DNA of 64,000 bases. Origin: Ignavibacteriales bacterium. Lineage in GTDB: Bacteria; Bacteroidota; Ignavibacteria; UBA10030. A model generated the notes under the pieces. It did no database searches, was not told the DNA's origin, and saw only the letters and a program-made list of their open reading frames with translations. The stretch spans positions 62,001-126,000 of the forward strand of contig JAPLFQ010000012.1 of NCBI GenBank assembly GCA_026390595.1, in the 5' to 3' direction. Shown here one piece after another: positions 35,974 to 45,439 of this stretch (positions are counted from its first letter, which is position 1; each line of letters starts with the position of its first letter). Both the position numbers and the translations under genes were made by a program.

Positions 35974-38118
35974 TCAGTACTTCGGCGTAATCCCCATATT
36001 GAAGAAGATAAACGAATAGATATCCGCCGTCTCCTCAATAGCTTTCGTTGTGCTGCTCGCGCCATGTCCCGACCGGGTCTGAATTCTGATCAACACCGGG
36101 TTCTCTCCTTTGTACTTCTCCTGCAGCGTCGCCGCATATTTGAACGAATGCGCCGGAACGACACGGTCATCGTGATCTGCCGTCGTCACCATCGTTGCCG
36201 GATACTTCATACCGTCTTTGACATTGTGCAGGGGAGAATACTCGAGGAGGGCTTTGAATTCCTCCTCATCGTCACTCGATCCGTAGTCGGGCTTCCAGTT
36301 CCAGCCAATCGTGAACTTGTGATAGCGGAGCATATCCATCACACCCACTTGCGGGATGGCGACGCGGAACAAATCCGGTCTCTGGTTTATCACGGCACCG
36401 ACCAGCAATCCCCCGTTCGATCCCCCCTGAATGGCGAGCTTCGATGGCGACGTATACGAGTTGGCGATCAGGTATTCCGCCGCCCCGATGAAGTCGTCAA
36501 ACACATTTTGTTTCTTCAACTTGATTCCCCCCTGGTGCCATTTCTCGCCGTATTCACCGCCGCCACGCATGTTCGCGGAAGCGTACACGAAGCCTTGTTC
36601 CAGCAGTCCAAGACGTGTAGCACTGAATCCTGGCGTTGTGGAAATATTGAACCCGCCGTAGCCGTAGAGGAGCGTCGGGTTCTTTCCGTTCAGGGCGAGG
36701 CCTTTCTTATGGACGATGAACATCGGAATCTTCGTCCCGTCCTTGCTCTTGAAGAACACTTGTTTCGTGACGTAGTCAGCGGGATTGAAATTGGCGATCT
36801 CCGGCGCCCTGAAGACGGTACTCTTCTTTGTCGCGATATCGTACTTGTAGATCGTCGGGGGGAACGTAAAGGAGGTGAATGTGTAGAACACGAATGGATC
36901 CGACTTTTCCCCTCCGAATCCGCCTGCGATGCCGAGTGCCGGGAGCTTTATCTCGTTTTCCAGTCTGCCGCTAAGGCTGTAGACATACGCCCGCGTCGCG
37001 ACATCCTTGAGGTACGTGACGATCAGCTTGCCGCCGACAGTGCTTGTGCTCTGGAGTGGCTCAGGCTTCTCGGGGAGCACTTCTTTCCAGTTCCTTTCTT
37101 CGGGATGTTTGGGATCGATAAGGACGAGTTTCCCGTTGGGAGCATTCTTGTTTGTCCGGATCAGCAGCTTGTCTTCAAGATTATCGACGACGTTGAAGTT
37201 GAATTCGCCGATTTCCGCCACGATCGGCTGGAAATTCTTCTCTCCTTTGCTCAGATCCCGATAGAACAACGCGTTGCCTTCTTTCCCCTTTCCGCGTTCA
37301 GAGATTGTGAGGAATGCGAAACGCTGGTCTTCGGTGGTGCTCACGAAATTGAAGCGCTCCGGATTTGCCGGGTCTTCATAGATGAGCTCGTCCGCCGACT
37401 GCGCCGTTCCGACCTTATGAAAGTACACCTTCTGGTTGACGTTCTTGGACGAAAGCTCCTTGCCTTTCTCGGGAGCATCGTAGCGGCTGTAGAAGAAGCC
37501 GTCCCCAAGCCATGCAGCACCGGAGGCTTTGATCCACTGCAGCGTGTCGGCGTAATACTTTTTCGTGGCAGTTTCCATGACGAAGTAGTCCTGCCAGTCC
37601 GACCCACTCCGGGAAATCCCAACGACCGCCCTTGTGCCGTCACGCGTGAGCGCAAATGCTCCAAGCCGCGATGTTCCGTCTGCGGAGAGCTTGTTCGGAT
37701 CAATCAACACGGCGGGTGTTCCATCGAGTCCCTTCTGAATGTAGAGCACGCTCTGGTTCTGGAGACCGTCGTTCTTGTAGAAGAAGTAGGTATCCCCGCG
37801 GTGGAAAGGGGCAGTATACTTCGGATAGTTGAAGAGATTCTCCAGCCGCTGCTTCACCTGCTGCCGGTACGGGATTTTCTCCAGGTATCCAAACGTAACC
37901 TTGTTCTCTGCTTCAACCCACTGGGCCGTCTCAGGCGAGTTGTCGTCTTCAAGCCAGCGGTACGGATCTGGCACGTTGATGCCGAAGTACGTGTCGGCGT
38001 GATCGACCTTTTTCGTCTGGGGATATTGAAGTGCCTGCCCGAATAATGTCGATTGAACAAAAAGTAGGACAACCGCCGAAGCGGTCGCAAAGAGCCGAAG
38101 TGCCCGATGGAGTTTCAT
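35974..38118 (-). CDS. Prolyl oligopeptidase, exported
   Basis: Serine peptidase of family S9A that cleaves after proline in short peptides. The 714-residue protein carries a signal peptide (about 1-29), an N-terminal YPQTKKVDHADTYFGINVPDPYRWLED motif, a seven-bladed propeller and a C-terminal alpha/beta hydrolase domain with Ser567 in GGSNGG, Asp in DHDDRVV (648-651) and His685 in RSGHGASS. The signal peptide implies periplasmic peptide degradation. It is downstream of the MacA/MacB-like genes on the same strand but 166 nt away. Confidence 0.95.
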   Translation of the reverse strand: MKLHRALRLFATASAVVLLFVQSTLFGQALQYPQTKKVDHADTYFGINVPDPYRWLEDDNSPETAQWVEAENKVTFGYLEKIPYRQQVKQRLENLFNYPKYTAPFHRGDTYFFYKNDGLQNQSVLYIQKGLDGTPAVLIDPNKLSADGTSRLGAFALTRDGTRAVVGISRSGSDWQDYFVMETATKKYYADTLQWIKASGAAWLGDGFFYSRYDAPEKGKELSSKNVNQKVYFHKVGTAQSADELIYEDPANPERFNFVSTTEDQRFAFLTISERGKGKEGNALFYRDLSKGEKNFQPIVAEIGEFNFNVVDNLEDKLLIRTNKNAPNGKLVLIDPKHPEERNWKEVLPEKPEPLQSTSTVGGKLIVTYLKDVATRAYVYSLSGRLENEIKLPALGIAGGFGGEKSDPFVFYTFTSFTFPPTIYKYDIATKKSTVFRAPEIANFNPADYVTKQVFFKSKDGTKIPMFIVHKKGLALNGKNPTLLYGYGGFNISTTPGFSATRLGLLEQGFVYASANMRGGGEYGEKWHQGGIKLKKQNVFDDFIGAAEYLIANSYTSPSKLAIQGGSNGGLLVGAVINQRPDLFRVAIPQVGVMDMLRYHKFTIGWNWKPDYGSSDDEEEFKALLEYSPLHNVKDGMKYPATMVTTADHDDRVVPAHSFKYAATLQEKYKGENPVLIRIQTRSGHGASSTTKAIEETADIYSFIFFNMGITPKY

Positions 38119-38283
38119 CGCAAGTGCTCCCGATTTGTTGAGAATGGTCTTCGAGCGTATCTGGTGATCTGCTGAAGAACGAGGTGAGACGAACCGTGTT
38201 CCAATATATCCATAAATGGGGGGTTGGGCAACATCACGAACATGCGCCTGAAATGAAGCCCGGCGGGGAAGAACAGATAGGCC

Positions 38284-39531
38284 CTATTCGTATCGCAGTG
38301 ATTCCACCGGATCGACGCTCGCCGCTTTGCGGGCAGGGAAAAAGCCTGCGGCCAAACCGATGGCTGCAAGCACTCCGGTTGTCATCAGCATGGTGGCGGC
38401 GGAAAGGACAGGCCGACCGAGGAACTGCATCGCGTTGACGCCGTCGCCGATTGGAATCATGCGGACGGCGGAGATGACGCCGTACGAAAAGAGCATACCG
38501 ATACTGCCGCCGATGAAAGCGAGGAACAACGCTTCAAAAATGAACTGAAAGAGGATGTATGAACGGCGCGCGCCGACAGCCATCTTGATGCCGATCTCAC
38601 GTGTTCGTTCTTTGACGACCACATACATCACGTTGGCAACGCCTACGCCCGCGATCAGCAGCGTGAGGAATCCGACGGAGAACAGGAAAATCGACACGCC
38701 GAGCCCGATCTTGCGGCTGATTTTTTCGGCTTCGATGAAGTCCCAGATGCCAATCGCCCGCTCATCGGTGGGGTCAAACCGGTACTTGCTCCCGAGGACT
38801 CTGAAGATTTCACTCTTCACGCGTTCCTGCTGACTCGGATCAGAAGGGCGCACGAGGAGTGAATTCACATAAATATTACCGTAGGAAGTTTTGAACGTGC
38901 TGTAGGGCATGATGGCGCGTCGGACATCGGGGCCGTTATTCATCGCCGTTTGGATCTTCTTCTGCATGATGCCGACAACCGTAAATGGCACGTCTTCGAC
39001 CAGGAGCGTCTTGCCGACGGGGTCTTCTTCTTTGAAGATGTCCTTCGCGATTTCCGGGCCAAGGAACAGCACACGCCGCTGATCGAGCACGTCGATCTCG
39101 TTGAGAAATCTCCCGTTGGCGCTCGGGAACATACGGCGCATTTCCTCAAAGAATGGGTTCACACCCTCACATTCCGTGGTGATGGAAAACTTGCCGTAGC
39201 TCAGCGTGACATTGCGCCGGTACTGCGGGGAAATCATGTCGATCGAAGGGATTGCCCGGGCGAGAAGATCGGCATCGTCTTCCACCATCCTGATCCGCCG
39301 GCCTTTCGGGAGTCCGTCAAACGTCAAGCCTGTCTCTCCGCCGTAGACGATCATGATTCTGTCGCCGGCGTTCAGCATCCCTTTCATCATCTGGTCGCTG
39401 AGCCCTTCGCCGAATGAAAGAAGAAGCACCACCGCCACCGTGCCCCACGTGATTGCTACCAGCGTGAGAATCGCCCGCGTCCTGTGCGCCCGAAGGTCCT
39501 GGAAGAAGTCTCTGAGAAGCTCAAAGTACAT
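38284..39531 (-). CDS. MacB-like ABC transporter permease (second of pair)
   Basis: A 415-residue permease: N-terminal membrane helix (about 17-40), a large periplasmic MacB_PCD domain (about 45-260), then three C-terminal helices of the FtsX domain (about 283-405) ending ARKAASVDPVESLRYE. It lacks any ATP-binding domain; classic MacB has one fused at the N-terminus. It lies 93 nt after the first permease, with that gap wholly occupied by attgtcgatt repeats. Confidence 0.92.
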   Translation of the reverse strand: MYFELLRDFFQDLRAHRTRAILTLVAITWGTVAVVLLLSFGEGLSDQMMKGMLNAGDRIMIVYGGETGLTFDGLPKGRRIRMVEDDADLLARAIPSIDMISPQYRRNVTLSYGKFSITTECEGVNPFFEEMRRMFPSANGRFLNEIDVLDQRRVLFLGPEIAKDIFKEEDPVGKTLLVEDVPFTVVGIMQKKIQTAMNNGPDVRRAIMPYSTFKTSYGNIYVNSLLVRPSDPSQQERVKSEIFRVLGSKYRFDPTDERAIGIWDFIEAEKISRKIGLGVSIFLFSVGFLTLLIAGVGVANVMYVVVKERTREIGIKMAVGARRSYILFQFIFEALFLAFIGGSIGMLFSYGVISAVRMIPIGDGVNAMQFLGRPVLSAATMLMTTGVLAAIGLAAGFFPARKAASVDPVESLRYE

Positions 39532-39614
39532 TGTCGATTTCCAATTGTCGATTTTCGATTACTCGTCTGCGAGTTTCGATTGCTATTCGACAATCGGCAA
39601 TCGACAATCGCAAA
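39530..39614. repeat. attgtcgatt hairpin word repeat
   Basis: Left words attgtcgattt, aattgtcgattttcgatt and right words cgattgctattcgacaatcggcaatcgacaatcg form a long imperfect hairpin filling the gap between the two permease genes. Confidence 0.65.
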
Positions 39615-39624
39615 TTACTCAGCT

Positions 39625-40857
39625 CTACGTTCGCAAACACTCCACCACGTCCAGATTCGCCGCTTTGCGTGCAGGCATTAAGCCGGCAGCGAGCCCGATG
39701 ATGCACAGCATCGTGACTGTGGCGATTGCTACCTCAGACGAAAACTCAGGCGTTCCTACAAACTCTTTGATAGGGACATACTGGAGAGCCGTGATGATGC
39801 CGAACGCGATGAGGAACCCGAGAGCAGAACCGAGCCCGACGATGAAAAACGTCTCCATGAAAAATTGGAAGAGGATATTTGACCGCGTGGCGCCGACGGC
39901 CCGTTTCACACCAATCTCCTTAATCCGTTCCTGCACAACGATAAACATGATGTTCGCGACACCGATTCCTGCGACGCCGAGCGTGAAGCTCCCGATGGCT
40001 CCCATGAAGATGTTGAATCCGAGAAAGAAATAGAAAATGAACTTGTCAAACGACGTCGTGTCCCAGATCCATACGGCGTCTTTGTCCGCCGGATCGAACT
40101 TGTATCGCTTTGCGAGGACCGAGCGTACCTGCTCCATCACCTCTTCTCCTTGCCGCGGATCGTACACCTGGTAGATGATATTGTTCAGATAGATCGATCC
40201 GTAAATCGACGAATGAGTCGAGGCAGGTATGAACACGCGGTCCTGGTCGCGGGAATTATACGAAGAGCTCTGCGTCTTCTTCTGCATTACGCCGATGACG
40301 GTGAAGGGGACTTGACCGACGTAGATGACCTTCCCCAGAGCGCTGCTCTCGCCGAAGAGAAACTCCTTGACCTTGTTTCCGATGACAGCGACCCGCTTAC
40401 GGTGTTTGAGATCGATGTCGTCGATGAATCGGCCGTCCGGCTCCGGAATGATGTTCCGCATGTCCGCGTAGATCGGATGGACACCGGATATCAACGGCGT
40501 GAGAATGTTCTGTCCGACGCGGGTGGGTGTCCGCCTCCCAAATTCGGGGCTGATTGCCTTGATGCCCGGAATCTGACCTGCAAGTAGCTTCGTGTCTTCT
40601 TCCACGAACGTCATCGGACGCCCGATGCCGAAACCTTCCCACGGCTTCGTTGTCTTGCCCGGGAACATTATCGCGATGCTCTCGCCGATGCCGTGCATGT
40701 TGATCGACATCTGCTTCTTGAACCCGACGCCGAATGCGATGAGGACGATGATCGTCACGGTTCCCCAGACAATTCCAAACATCGTCAGGAACGCCCGCAG
40801 CTTCTGCGCCCGAAGGTCGAGAATGAACTCTGATATGATTGTGCCGAGATGATTCAT
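39625..40857 (-). CDS. MacB-like ABC transporter permease (first of pair)
   Basis: A 410-residue permease with the same plan as the gene at 38284-39531: one N-terminal helix, periplasmic domain, three C-terminal helices with the FtsX signature (GAIGSFTLGVAGIGVANIMFIVVQERIKEIGVKRAVGATR) and the ARKAANLDVVECLR end. The two are clearly paralogous, suggesting a heterodimeric transporter. The ATPase must be supplied from elsewhere. The MacA-like adaptor is immediately upstream. Confidence 0.92.
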   Translation of the reverse strand: MNHLGTIISEFILDLRAQKLRAFLTMFGIVWGTVTIIVLIAFGVGFKKQMSINMHGIGESIAIMFPGKTTKPWEGFGIGRPMTFVEEDTKLLAGQIPGIKAISPEFGRRTPTRVGQNILTPLISGVHPIYADMRNIIPEPDGRFIDDIDLKHRKRVAVIGNKVKEFLFGESSALGKVIYVGQVPFTVIGVMQKKTQSSSYNSRDQDRVFIPASTHSSIYGSIYLNNIIYQVYDPRQGEEVMEQVRSVLAKRYKFDPADKDAVWIWDTTSFDKFIFYFFLGFNIFMGAIGSFTLGVAGIGVANIMFIVVQERIKEIGVKRAVGATRSNILFQFFMETFFIVGLGSALGFLIAFGIITALQYVPIKEFVGTPEFSSEVAIATVTMLCIIGLAAGLMPARKAANLDVVECLRT

Positions 40858-40871
40858 GGTTGCTCTCTGAA

Positions 40872-40942
40872 AGAATTCAGAATTCAGTAGTCAGAATTCC
40901 ACATCTTGCATTCTAGATTCTAAATTCTGTATTCTGTATTCC
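40872..40942. repeat. gaattctg/cagaattc word repeat
   Basis: Words agaattcagaattcagtagtcagaattc (40872-40899) oppose cattctagattctaaattctgtattctgtattcc (40909-40942), forming an imperfect hairpin that fills the gap between permease and adaptor genes. Confidence 0.65.
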
Positions 40943-40951
40943 GCCTTCTCA

Positions 40952-42043
40952 TCAATCAATCTTCTTCACCGGTTTCTCACACACTTCGTCCCCCTCTTTC
41001 AGGCCCGACACGACTTCAATGTTGATCGCATCACTCAGGCCCGTCTTGATCAGCTTTTCCTTGTCCTTACCCTGGCCGAGAGGAATCTTGATGAAGGATG
41101 AGTCATTTCTGAACGTGACAACCCGCTCGGGAATCGTCAGCACGTTGTTTTTCTTCTGCACGATGATGTTGGCGTTCGCCGAATAGCCTGCCCGCAGTGT
41201 AGTGCTCCTGGCACCGGGAATCAGAATTTCGATCGGAAATACGGTCGCATTGTCCTTCTTTTGCGCCTTCAGCCATATCTTTCTGAGAACGCCTTTCACC
41301 GTGTCTGTCGGCAGCGCGCCAACTTTGATCTCCACGTCCATTCCTTCCTTCATCTTGCCTACGTCGATCTCGTCGACGGTCCCTTTGAAGAGGAGCCGGT
41401 CCATATTTGCCATCTTCATCAGCGCTGTTCCCTCCATGAACGAGGTCTGCGGCGTAACCGGATCGCCGACTTCGATGGCACGGTTGAGAACATAGCCATC
41501 GATCGGAGCTTTGACAATCGATTCGATCTGGGTGTCACCGATTTTTACTTTGCCGCTCTCCATCAACGCGAGTTTCTCGGTGGCGATCTTCACGCGAAGC
41601 TCAGCCTCGTCGAACTTCTTCTGGAAGTCTTCATATTCTTTATCCGAGATCAGCCTGTTCTTGAAAAGAATCTCCTGTCGCGTGCGGTCCTTTTTCAGGT
41701 TGTCGACATCGACTTGCGCAAACTGTACCTGGCGTTTTGAATCCGCCAGCTCGATCGGTGTCGGGTCCGGCCTGATCTCAACCAGGGGCTGTCCGGCTTT
41801 GACGTACTGGCCGACATCCACAAAGAGATGTTTCACGACTCCCGATACTTTCGATTTGACGGAGATTTCGATTTCCGGCTCGATGGTTCCGACAGCCAGC
41901 GCTTTGTCCACGATCGTCCCGGTCTTGACCTTCACCAAGGGCAGCGCCTCGTCCTTCGTGGATTTTGAAGTACCGAAGAACATGAAAGCCGCACCGGCAA
42001 TGACGATGATTGTAATGGCAGAAAAGATGATTTTCTTTTTCAT
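40952..42043 (-). CDS. MacA/HlyD-type periplasmic adaptor
   Basis: A 363-residue membrane-fusion protein anchored by one N-terminal helix (MKKKIIFSAITIIVIAGAAFMFF). It has the split lipoyl domain (GTIEPEIEISVKSKVSGVVKHLFVDVGQYVKAGQPLVEI, then IVKAPIDGYVLNRAIEVGDPV), an intervening coiled-coil hairpin (about 100-150), a beta-barrel domain and a membrane-proximal domain. Start at 42043 places the membrane helix first. It bridges inner-membrane permeases to an outer-membrane channel; no TolC-like gene is present in the window. Probable export of peptides, antibiotics or lipids. Confidence 0.92.
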   Translation of the reverse strand: MKKKIIFSAITIIVIAGAAFMFFGTSKSTKDEALPLVKVKTGTIVDKALAVGTIEPEIEISVKSKVSGVVKHLFVDVGQYVKAGQPLVEIRPDPTPIELADSKRQVQFAQVDVDNLKKDRTRQEILFKNRLISDKEYEDFQKKFDEAELRVKIATEKLALMESGKVKIGDTQIESIVKAPIDGYVLNRAIEVGDPVTPQTSFMEGTALMKMANMDRLLFKGTVDEIDVGKMKEGMDVEIKVGALPTDTVKGVLRKIWLKAQKKDNATVFPIEILIPGARSTTLRAGYSANANIIVQKKNNVLTIPERVVTFRNDSSFIKIPLGQGKDKEKLIKTGLSDAINIEVVSGLKEGDEVCEKPVKKID

Positions 42044-42223
42044 GAGCGCCTCGAAAAGAATTCGGAGAACTTGAGAGGGTGGAAACTGGTGCTGCCCCTT
42101 CTGATACGCCGTCTGCAATCAAAGGTTACGGGAATGGCCGTCAAATATGGGCCATTTCAAGCTGGAGGGAAGGCGCTTTCGTTAGACCTCAGGTTGCGGA
42201 GAAAGGTTGCAGTTGGAGCGCTG

Positions 42224-43093
42224 TTAGCGGACGGGTGGGATTGGAGGCGGGAGGATCTTGGATGTGAAGAGACCGACCCGGTTGAAGTACTCGTCGCCTC
42301 CAACGAAAAACGTATCATTGTGCCGGGCACCGGTGATTTCGTAGAACTCCTTCGGATCGTTCGCTGAGGCATAGAGCTTTCGGCCCAAACCGATTGGAAG
42401 AATCTCGTCGAGATCTCCATGCATCACCAGAACGGGAAGATGGAGGGTCTTGATCTTGTCGATTGTATTGAACTTGCTCTGCATGAGGGGAGCGACAGGG
42501 AGGAATGGATAGAGAACGCGCGCAACGTCACTCCCCGAAGTAAATGTCGACTCGAGTATCAACCCTGCCGCCTTGCGGTGAACGGCGACATCGGTGGCTA
42601 CCGCGCCGCCGAGACTTGTTCCCCACAGAATGATCTTCTTCGGATCGACCTCGGGCTGCGTCGACGCGTAGTCGAAGAATGCCCTGCCGTCTTTGTAGAT
42701 CCCCTCCTCGCTCGGAGTTCCTTCGCTTCGGCCATAACCGCGATAATCATACATCAACACGTTGAATTTCTGACGCACCAGCGAGCGCATCAGCAGGTAT
42801 CGGTACGAAATGTTTCCGCCGTTGCCGTGGGAAATGAGAAGTGTAGCCCTTGCGCTTTCCGCCGGAGCGAACCATGCATGGAGTCTAACACCGTCTTCCG
42901 TCGCTACCCAACAGTCACGCAGGTTCGGAATGGACCGCGCCTGTTCATACGCTCCATTTGGGTATTTTTCAGGAAAGTAAATGAATTTGTCTTCGAAAAG
43001 CATAAGTGCCACTGTCCAGAAAATAAGAGCGGCTGCAACGGCGATGCCGGTCATCTGCAGCCAACGTAGCCATCGCCTGTCGTGTTGATTCAA
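42224..43093 (-). CDS. Membrane-anchored alpha/beta hydrolase, Bem46/ABHD13-like
   Basis: A 289-residue protein with one N-terminal membrane helix (about 13-33) and a hydrolase domain: ISHGNGGNISYRY (oxyanion region), YDYRGYGRSEGTPSE, nucleophile elbow WGTSLGGAVA, Asp in MHGDLDEILP and His in GARHNDTFFVGG. This is the Bem46/YqkD-like branch. I place the start at TTG 43093, which has GGAGG five nt upstream; the longer frame to GTG 43138 runs into the ccacggat repeat. Substrate unknown. Confidence 0.82.
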   Translation of the reverse strand: MNQHDRRWLRWLQMTGIAVAAALIFWTVALMLFEDKFIYFPEKYPNGAYEQARSIPNLRDCWVATEDGVRLHAWFAPAESARATLLISHGNGGNISYRYLLMRSLVRQKFNVLMYDYRGYGRSEGTPSEEGIYKDGRAFFDYASTQPEVDPKKIILWGTSLGGAVATDVAVHRKAAGLILESTFTSGSDVARVLYPFLPVAPLMQSKFNTIDKIKTLHLPVLVMHGDLDEILPIGLGRKLYASANDPKEFYEITGARHNDTFFVGGDEYFNRVGLFTSKILPPPIPPVR

Positions 43094-43133
43094 CTGCGCC
43101 TCCGTGAAAAGTGCAGTGCGCAGAAAATGAATG

Positions 43134-43218
43134 ACCACGGATGACGCAGATGAGACGGATCGTCACGGAAAAAAACACATCTGTGGGTATCCGTGCTCCT
43201 TCCGCGAAATCCGTGGTT
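43134..43218. repeat. ccacggat hairpin repeat, copy 1
   Basis: Arms GACCACGGATgacgcagatgagacggat and atccgtg...ATCCGTGGTT (43134-43143 and 43209-43218). The same repeat lies at 48970-49053 in the ars operon. Confidence 0.7.
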
Positions 43219-43231
43219 AATTCATCTTTCG

Positions 43232-43312
43232 TCTCCCGTCTCACCTCTCCCGTCTACCGTCTACCGCCTCACCCCAAGTTTCTCCTCTGTTCCGAAATGA
43301 ATTTCGGGCTAC
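43232..43312. repeat. CGAAAT-tc-ATTTCG repeat element, copy B (reverse orientation)
   Basis: Reverse-complement copy of 35777-35860, including the hairpin at 43291-43308 (one G-T pair) and the gtagacg-type words. On the minus strand it begins a few nt after the M64 peptidase stop codon, mirroring copy A's position after the flavoprotein. Confidence 0.75.
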
Positions 43313-43317
43313 GTCCA

Positions 43318-44736
43318 TCACTTCGTAAAATACTCAATCATCCTCTCGACTGCGGCGCGGCAGACGGGATCGAAGTCGACCAGACTGAGCGAGAACATCC
43401 TGCAATCGATTGCCGGTCTGAAGACGCCTTTGGAAACATACCCCGCCCCTTCAAATGCGCCAACCTTGCCGGCAGAGGGTGAGTTCTTCAAAAGAGCCTC
43501 TGTCTGGCGATAGAGAGGCTCCCTCTTCGCATAGTAATCCGGAGCGAGCCTGTCCAATATTGCGCGCTCGTGCTCGAGGCTGTCGAATTTCGCTTTTTCC
43601 CAAGGCGTCGGGAGAGTAGTGCCGGGTGCAACGAGGTTCTTCCACTTCAGGTTCGCGGGGTCGTTCAATGCCGTGAGATTTGGTTCCCACGGCTCGATTC
43701 CCTTCGAATAGAAATCATTGTACGACACCTGTGAGGTGTAGTACTCATCGCCGAGCCCGGCGAACGAATGTCCGAACTCGTGCACATACATATAGTCCAT
43801 CTGCCATTCCATCCCTTTTGCATCCGTCCGGGTGAAGGTGGTCAGATACAGATTGTAAATGCCTCCTCCGCCATAGCGCGTGTCGTTGACGAGTATCGTG
43901 ATCGCGTCATACGGAACAGCGGAAGCGATGTCACGAAGCGTGCGGTTTTCTTCTGTGAGAACGTACCGGGCGCTCCCAAATGTGTCGTAGGTAGTTCCCA
44001 GCACATTGTCCTTCCAGACATTTTTGCCCGGAATGTCAATCCCCGACTCGTTCGACGTGGCATCGATCGTCCACACGTTGAAGTCCTTCCTGTGTTCTTT
44101 GAACGGACTTGTCCCGAGCAGGACCTCTGCGAAATGTTTTGCGTCGGTGTGGAATTTCTCCATCTCAGCGCTCGTATATCCGTCAGGAAGAATGAGAAGG
44201 TCGACCTTGTTCTGCGGACCACCGTTGTCAACGATTTTGGCGAACTTGTAGGCCGGAGCATGCGGCTCCTTGTGAACCTGCGAGGAGGCATTCGGATCGA
44301 TCGTCGTCGAGAAGATCTCATGAAACACCATCTGTTTGTCGCGGCGGGAGATGGTCACTTGGACCGGACTCTTCGGGAAGGGGAAGCGGACGGTCTCGTG
44401 GAAGGTGCGATATACTCCGCCCAGCGCTTCGTCGGTTGACTGCCATTCATTAAAGTAGGCAGAATAGCCCCTGCTGAAAATCGGCTGCGACGAGGCAAGA
44501 TCGTACACCCGGACGATGTATTCACCGAAGTTCATCGGGTCGATCAGCTGCGTGCGCGTCCCGGGCCATTCGCCTTCCTGATAAACCCTGTCAAGGCTTA
44601 TCGTCTCCTGTCCCTTTGTGCCGGTGTGATACAAATCGACACGCATGGTCTTGTCCCCAAAATAGCGGACGTATTGGGAGGTAGCAACCGTGCTTGTCAA
44701 AAGCAACAGCGCGAGGAGAAGAACAGAGCGTTTCAT
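43318..44736 (-). CDS. Secreted M64-family metallopeptidase
   Basis: A 472-residue exported zinc peptidase related to the IgA peptidase of Clostridium ramosum. Signal peptide (1-20), N-terminal M64 propeptide-like beta domain (about 21-155), catalytic domain (about 165-460) with zinc motif HEFGH (319-323) followed by SFAGLGDEYYT, where Asp330 or Glu331 is the likely third ligand. VDLLILPDGYTSAEMEKFHTDA is the diagnostic start of the M64 catalytic domain. In non-host-associated bacteria such enzymes are thought to degrade extracellular protein; the target is unknown. Confidence 0.93.
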   Translation of the reverse strand: MKRSVLLLALLLLTSTVATSQYVRYFGDKTMRVDLYHTGTKGQETISLDRVYQEGEWPGTRTQLIDPMNFGEYIVRVYDLASSQPIFSRGYSAYFNEWQSTDEALGGVYRTFHETVRFPFPKSPVQVTISRRDKQMVFHEIFSTTIDPNASSQVHKEPHAPAYKFAKIVDNGGPQNKVDLLILPDGYTSAEMEKFHTDAKHFAEVLLGTSPFKEHRKDFNVWTIDATSNESGIDIPGKNVWKDNVLGTTYDTFGSARYVLTEENRTLRDIASAVPYDAITILVNDTRYGGGGIYNLYLTTFTRTDAKGMEWQMDYMYVHEFGHSFAGLGDEYYTSQVSYNDFYSKGIEPWEPNLTALNDPANLKWKNLVAPGTTLPTPWEKAKFDSLEHERAILDRLAPDYYAKREPLYRQTEALLKNSPSAGKVGAFEGAGYVSKGVFRPAIDCRMFSLSLVDFDPVCRAAVERMIEYFTK

Positions 44737-44766
44737 AGTGAGGTCCTTAGATAGCTCAGGAGGTAA

Positions 44767-44844
44767 ATAGTGAATCGTGAACCGTAAACAGTAAACGTTT
44801 GAAGTAAAAAGTGGAACGTAACTTCAAACTCGAAACTCGAAACT
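44767..44844. repeat. tttactg/gagtttcgag word repeat, copy 2
   Basis: Words tagtgaatcgtgaaccgtaaacagtaaacg and cttcaaactcgaaactcgaaactc, the reverse-complement layout of the copies at 29800 and 51828. Confidence 0.6.
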
Positions 44845-44848
44845 CCCC

Positions 44849-45427
44849 TCACTTCCTCTTCATCGACACAATAATCACCGGCTCCGCCGGGACATCCTTC
44901 ATCCCGTTCTTGGTTTCGGTCTTGACTGCGACGATCTTGTCCACCACGTCCATTCCTTCAATCACCTTTCCGAACACGGCATATCCCCATCCCTGAGAAG
45001 TGAAGTTGAGCATGGAATTGTCGACGACATTAATGAAGAACTGAGACGTCGCGCTGTGAGGATCGGATGTCCTCGCCATCGCAAGCGTTCCCCGATCGTT
45101 CTTCATGTTGTTGTCAGATTCGTTCTTGATGGGGGGGAGGATAGTCTGCCGCTTGCTGAGGTTCTTCATGAATCCGCCACCTTGCGCCATGAAGCCCGGG
45201 ATGACACGGTGAAACGTGAGTCCGCCGTAGAACCCGCTATCGACATAGGCGAGGAAGTTCTTTGCCGAAATCGGTGATTCCTTCTCGAAGAGGAGGATAG
45301 TAAAATTCCCCATGGTTGTCGTGACCACGACTTTGGTCGTGTCGGCTTTCGACTGGGGGTCTGCAGATGCGATTGAGGTCATGGCTATCAGGAGAAATGT
45401 GAGTGTGAGTATGGATGTGAATTTCAC
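44849..45427 (-). CDS. Cyclophilin-type peptidyl-prolyl isomerase, exported
   Basis: A 192-residue protein with signal peptide (about 1-22) and a cyclophilin domain containing FHRVIPGFMAQGGGF (catalytic Arg) and SQFFINVVDNSMLNF. It speeds proline isomerisation during folding of exported proteins. The start codon is GTG 45427 with AAGGAG 7 nt upstream. It lies 12 nt after the CocE-type hydrolase, so they probably share a transcript. Confidence 0.93.
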   Translation of the reverse strand: MKFTSILTLTFLLIAMTSIASADPQSKADTTKVVVTTTMGNFTILLFEKESPISAKNFLAYVDSGFYGGLTFHRVIPGFMAQGGGFMKNLSKRQTILPPIKNESDNNMKNDRGTLAMARTSDPHSATSQFFINVVDNSMLNFTSQGWGYAVFGKVIEGMDVVDKIVAVKTETKNGMKDVPAEPVIIVSMKRK

Positions 45428-45439
45428 GTGGTGCTCCTT

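Noticed and set aside
36064-38046. 660-codon open frame on the plus strand opposite the prolyl oligopeptidase
   Set aside because: Antisense to a clear gene in a GC-rich region; translation lacks any family signature and has Arg/Glu-rich composition typical of shadow frames.
38284-42043. ATPase gene hidden in the MacA/MacB-like cluster
   Set aside because: No Walker A/B or ABC signature is found in any frame of the gaps, which are under 100 nt and filled with repeats.
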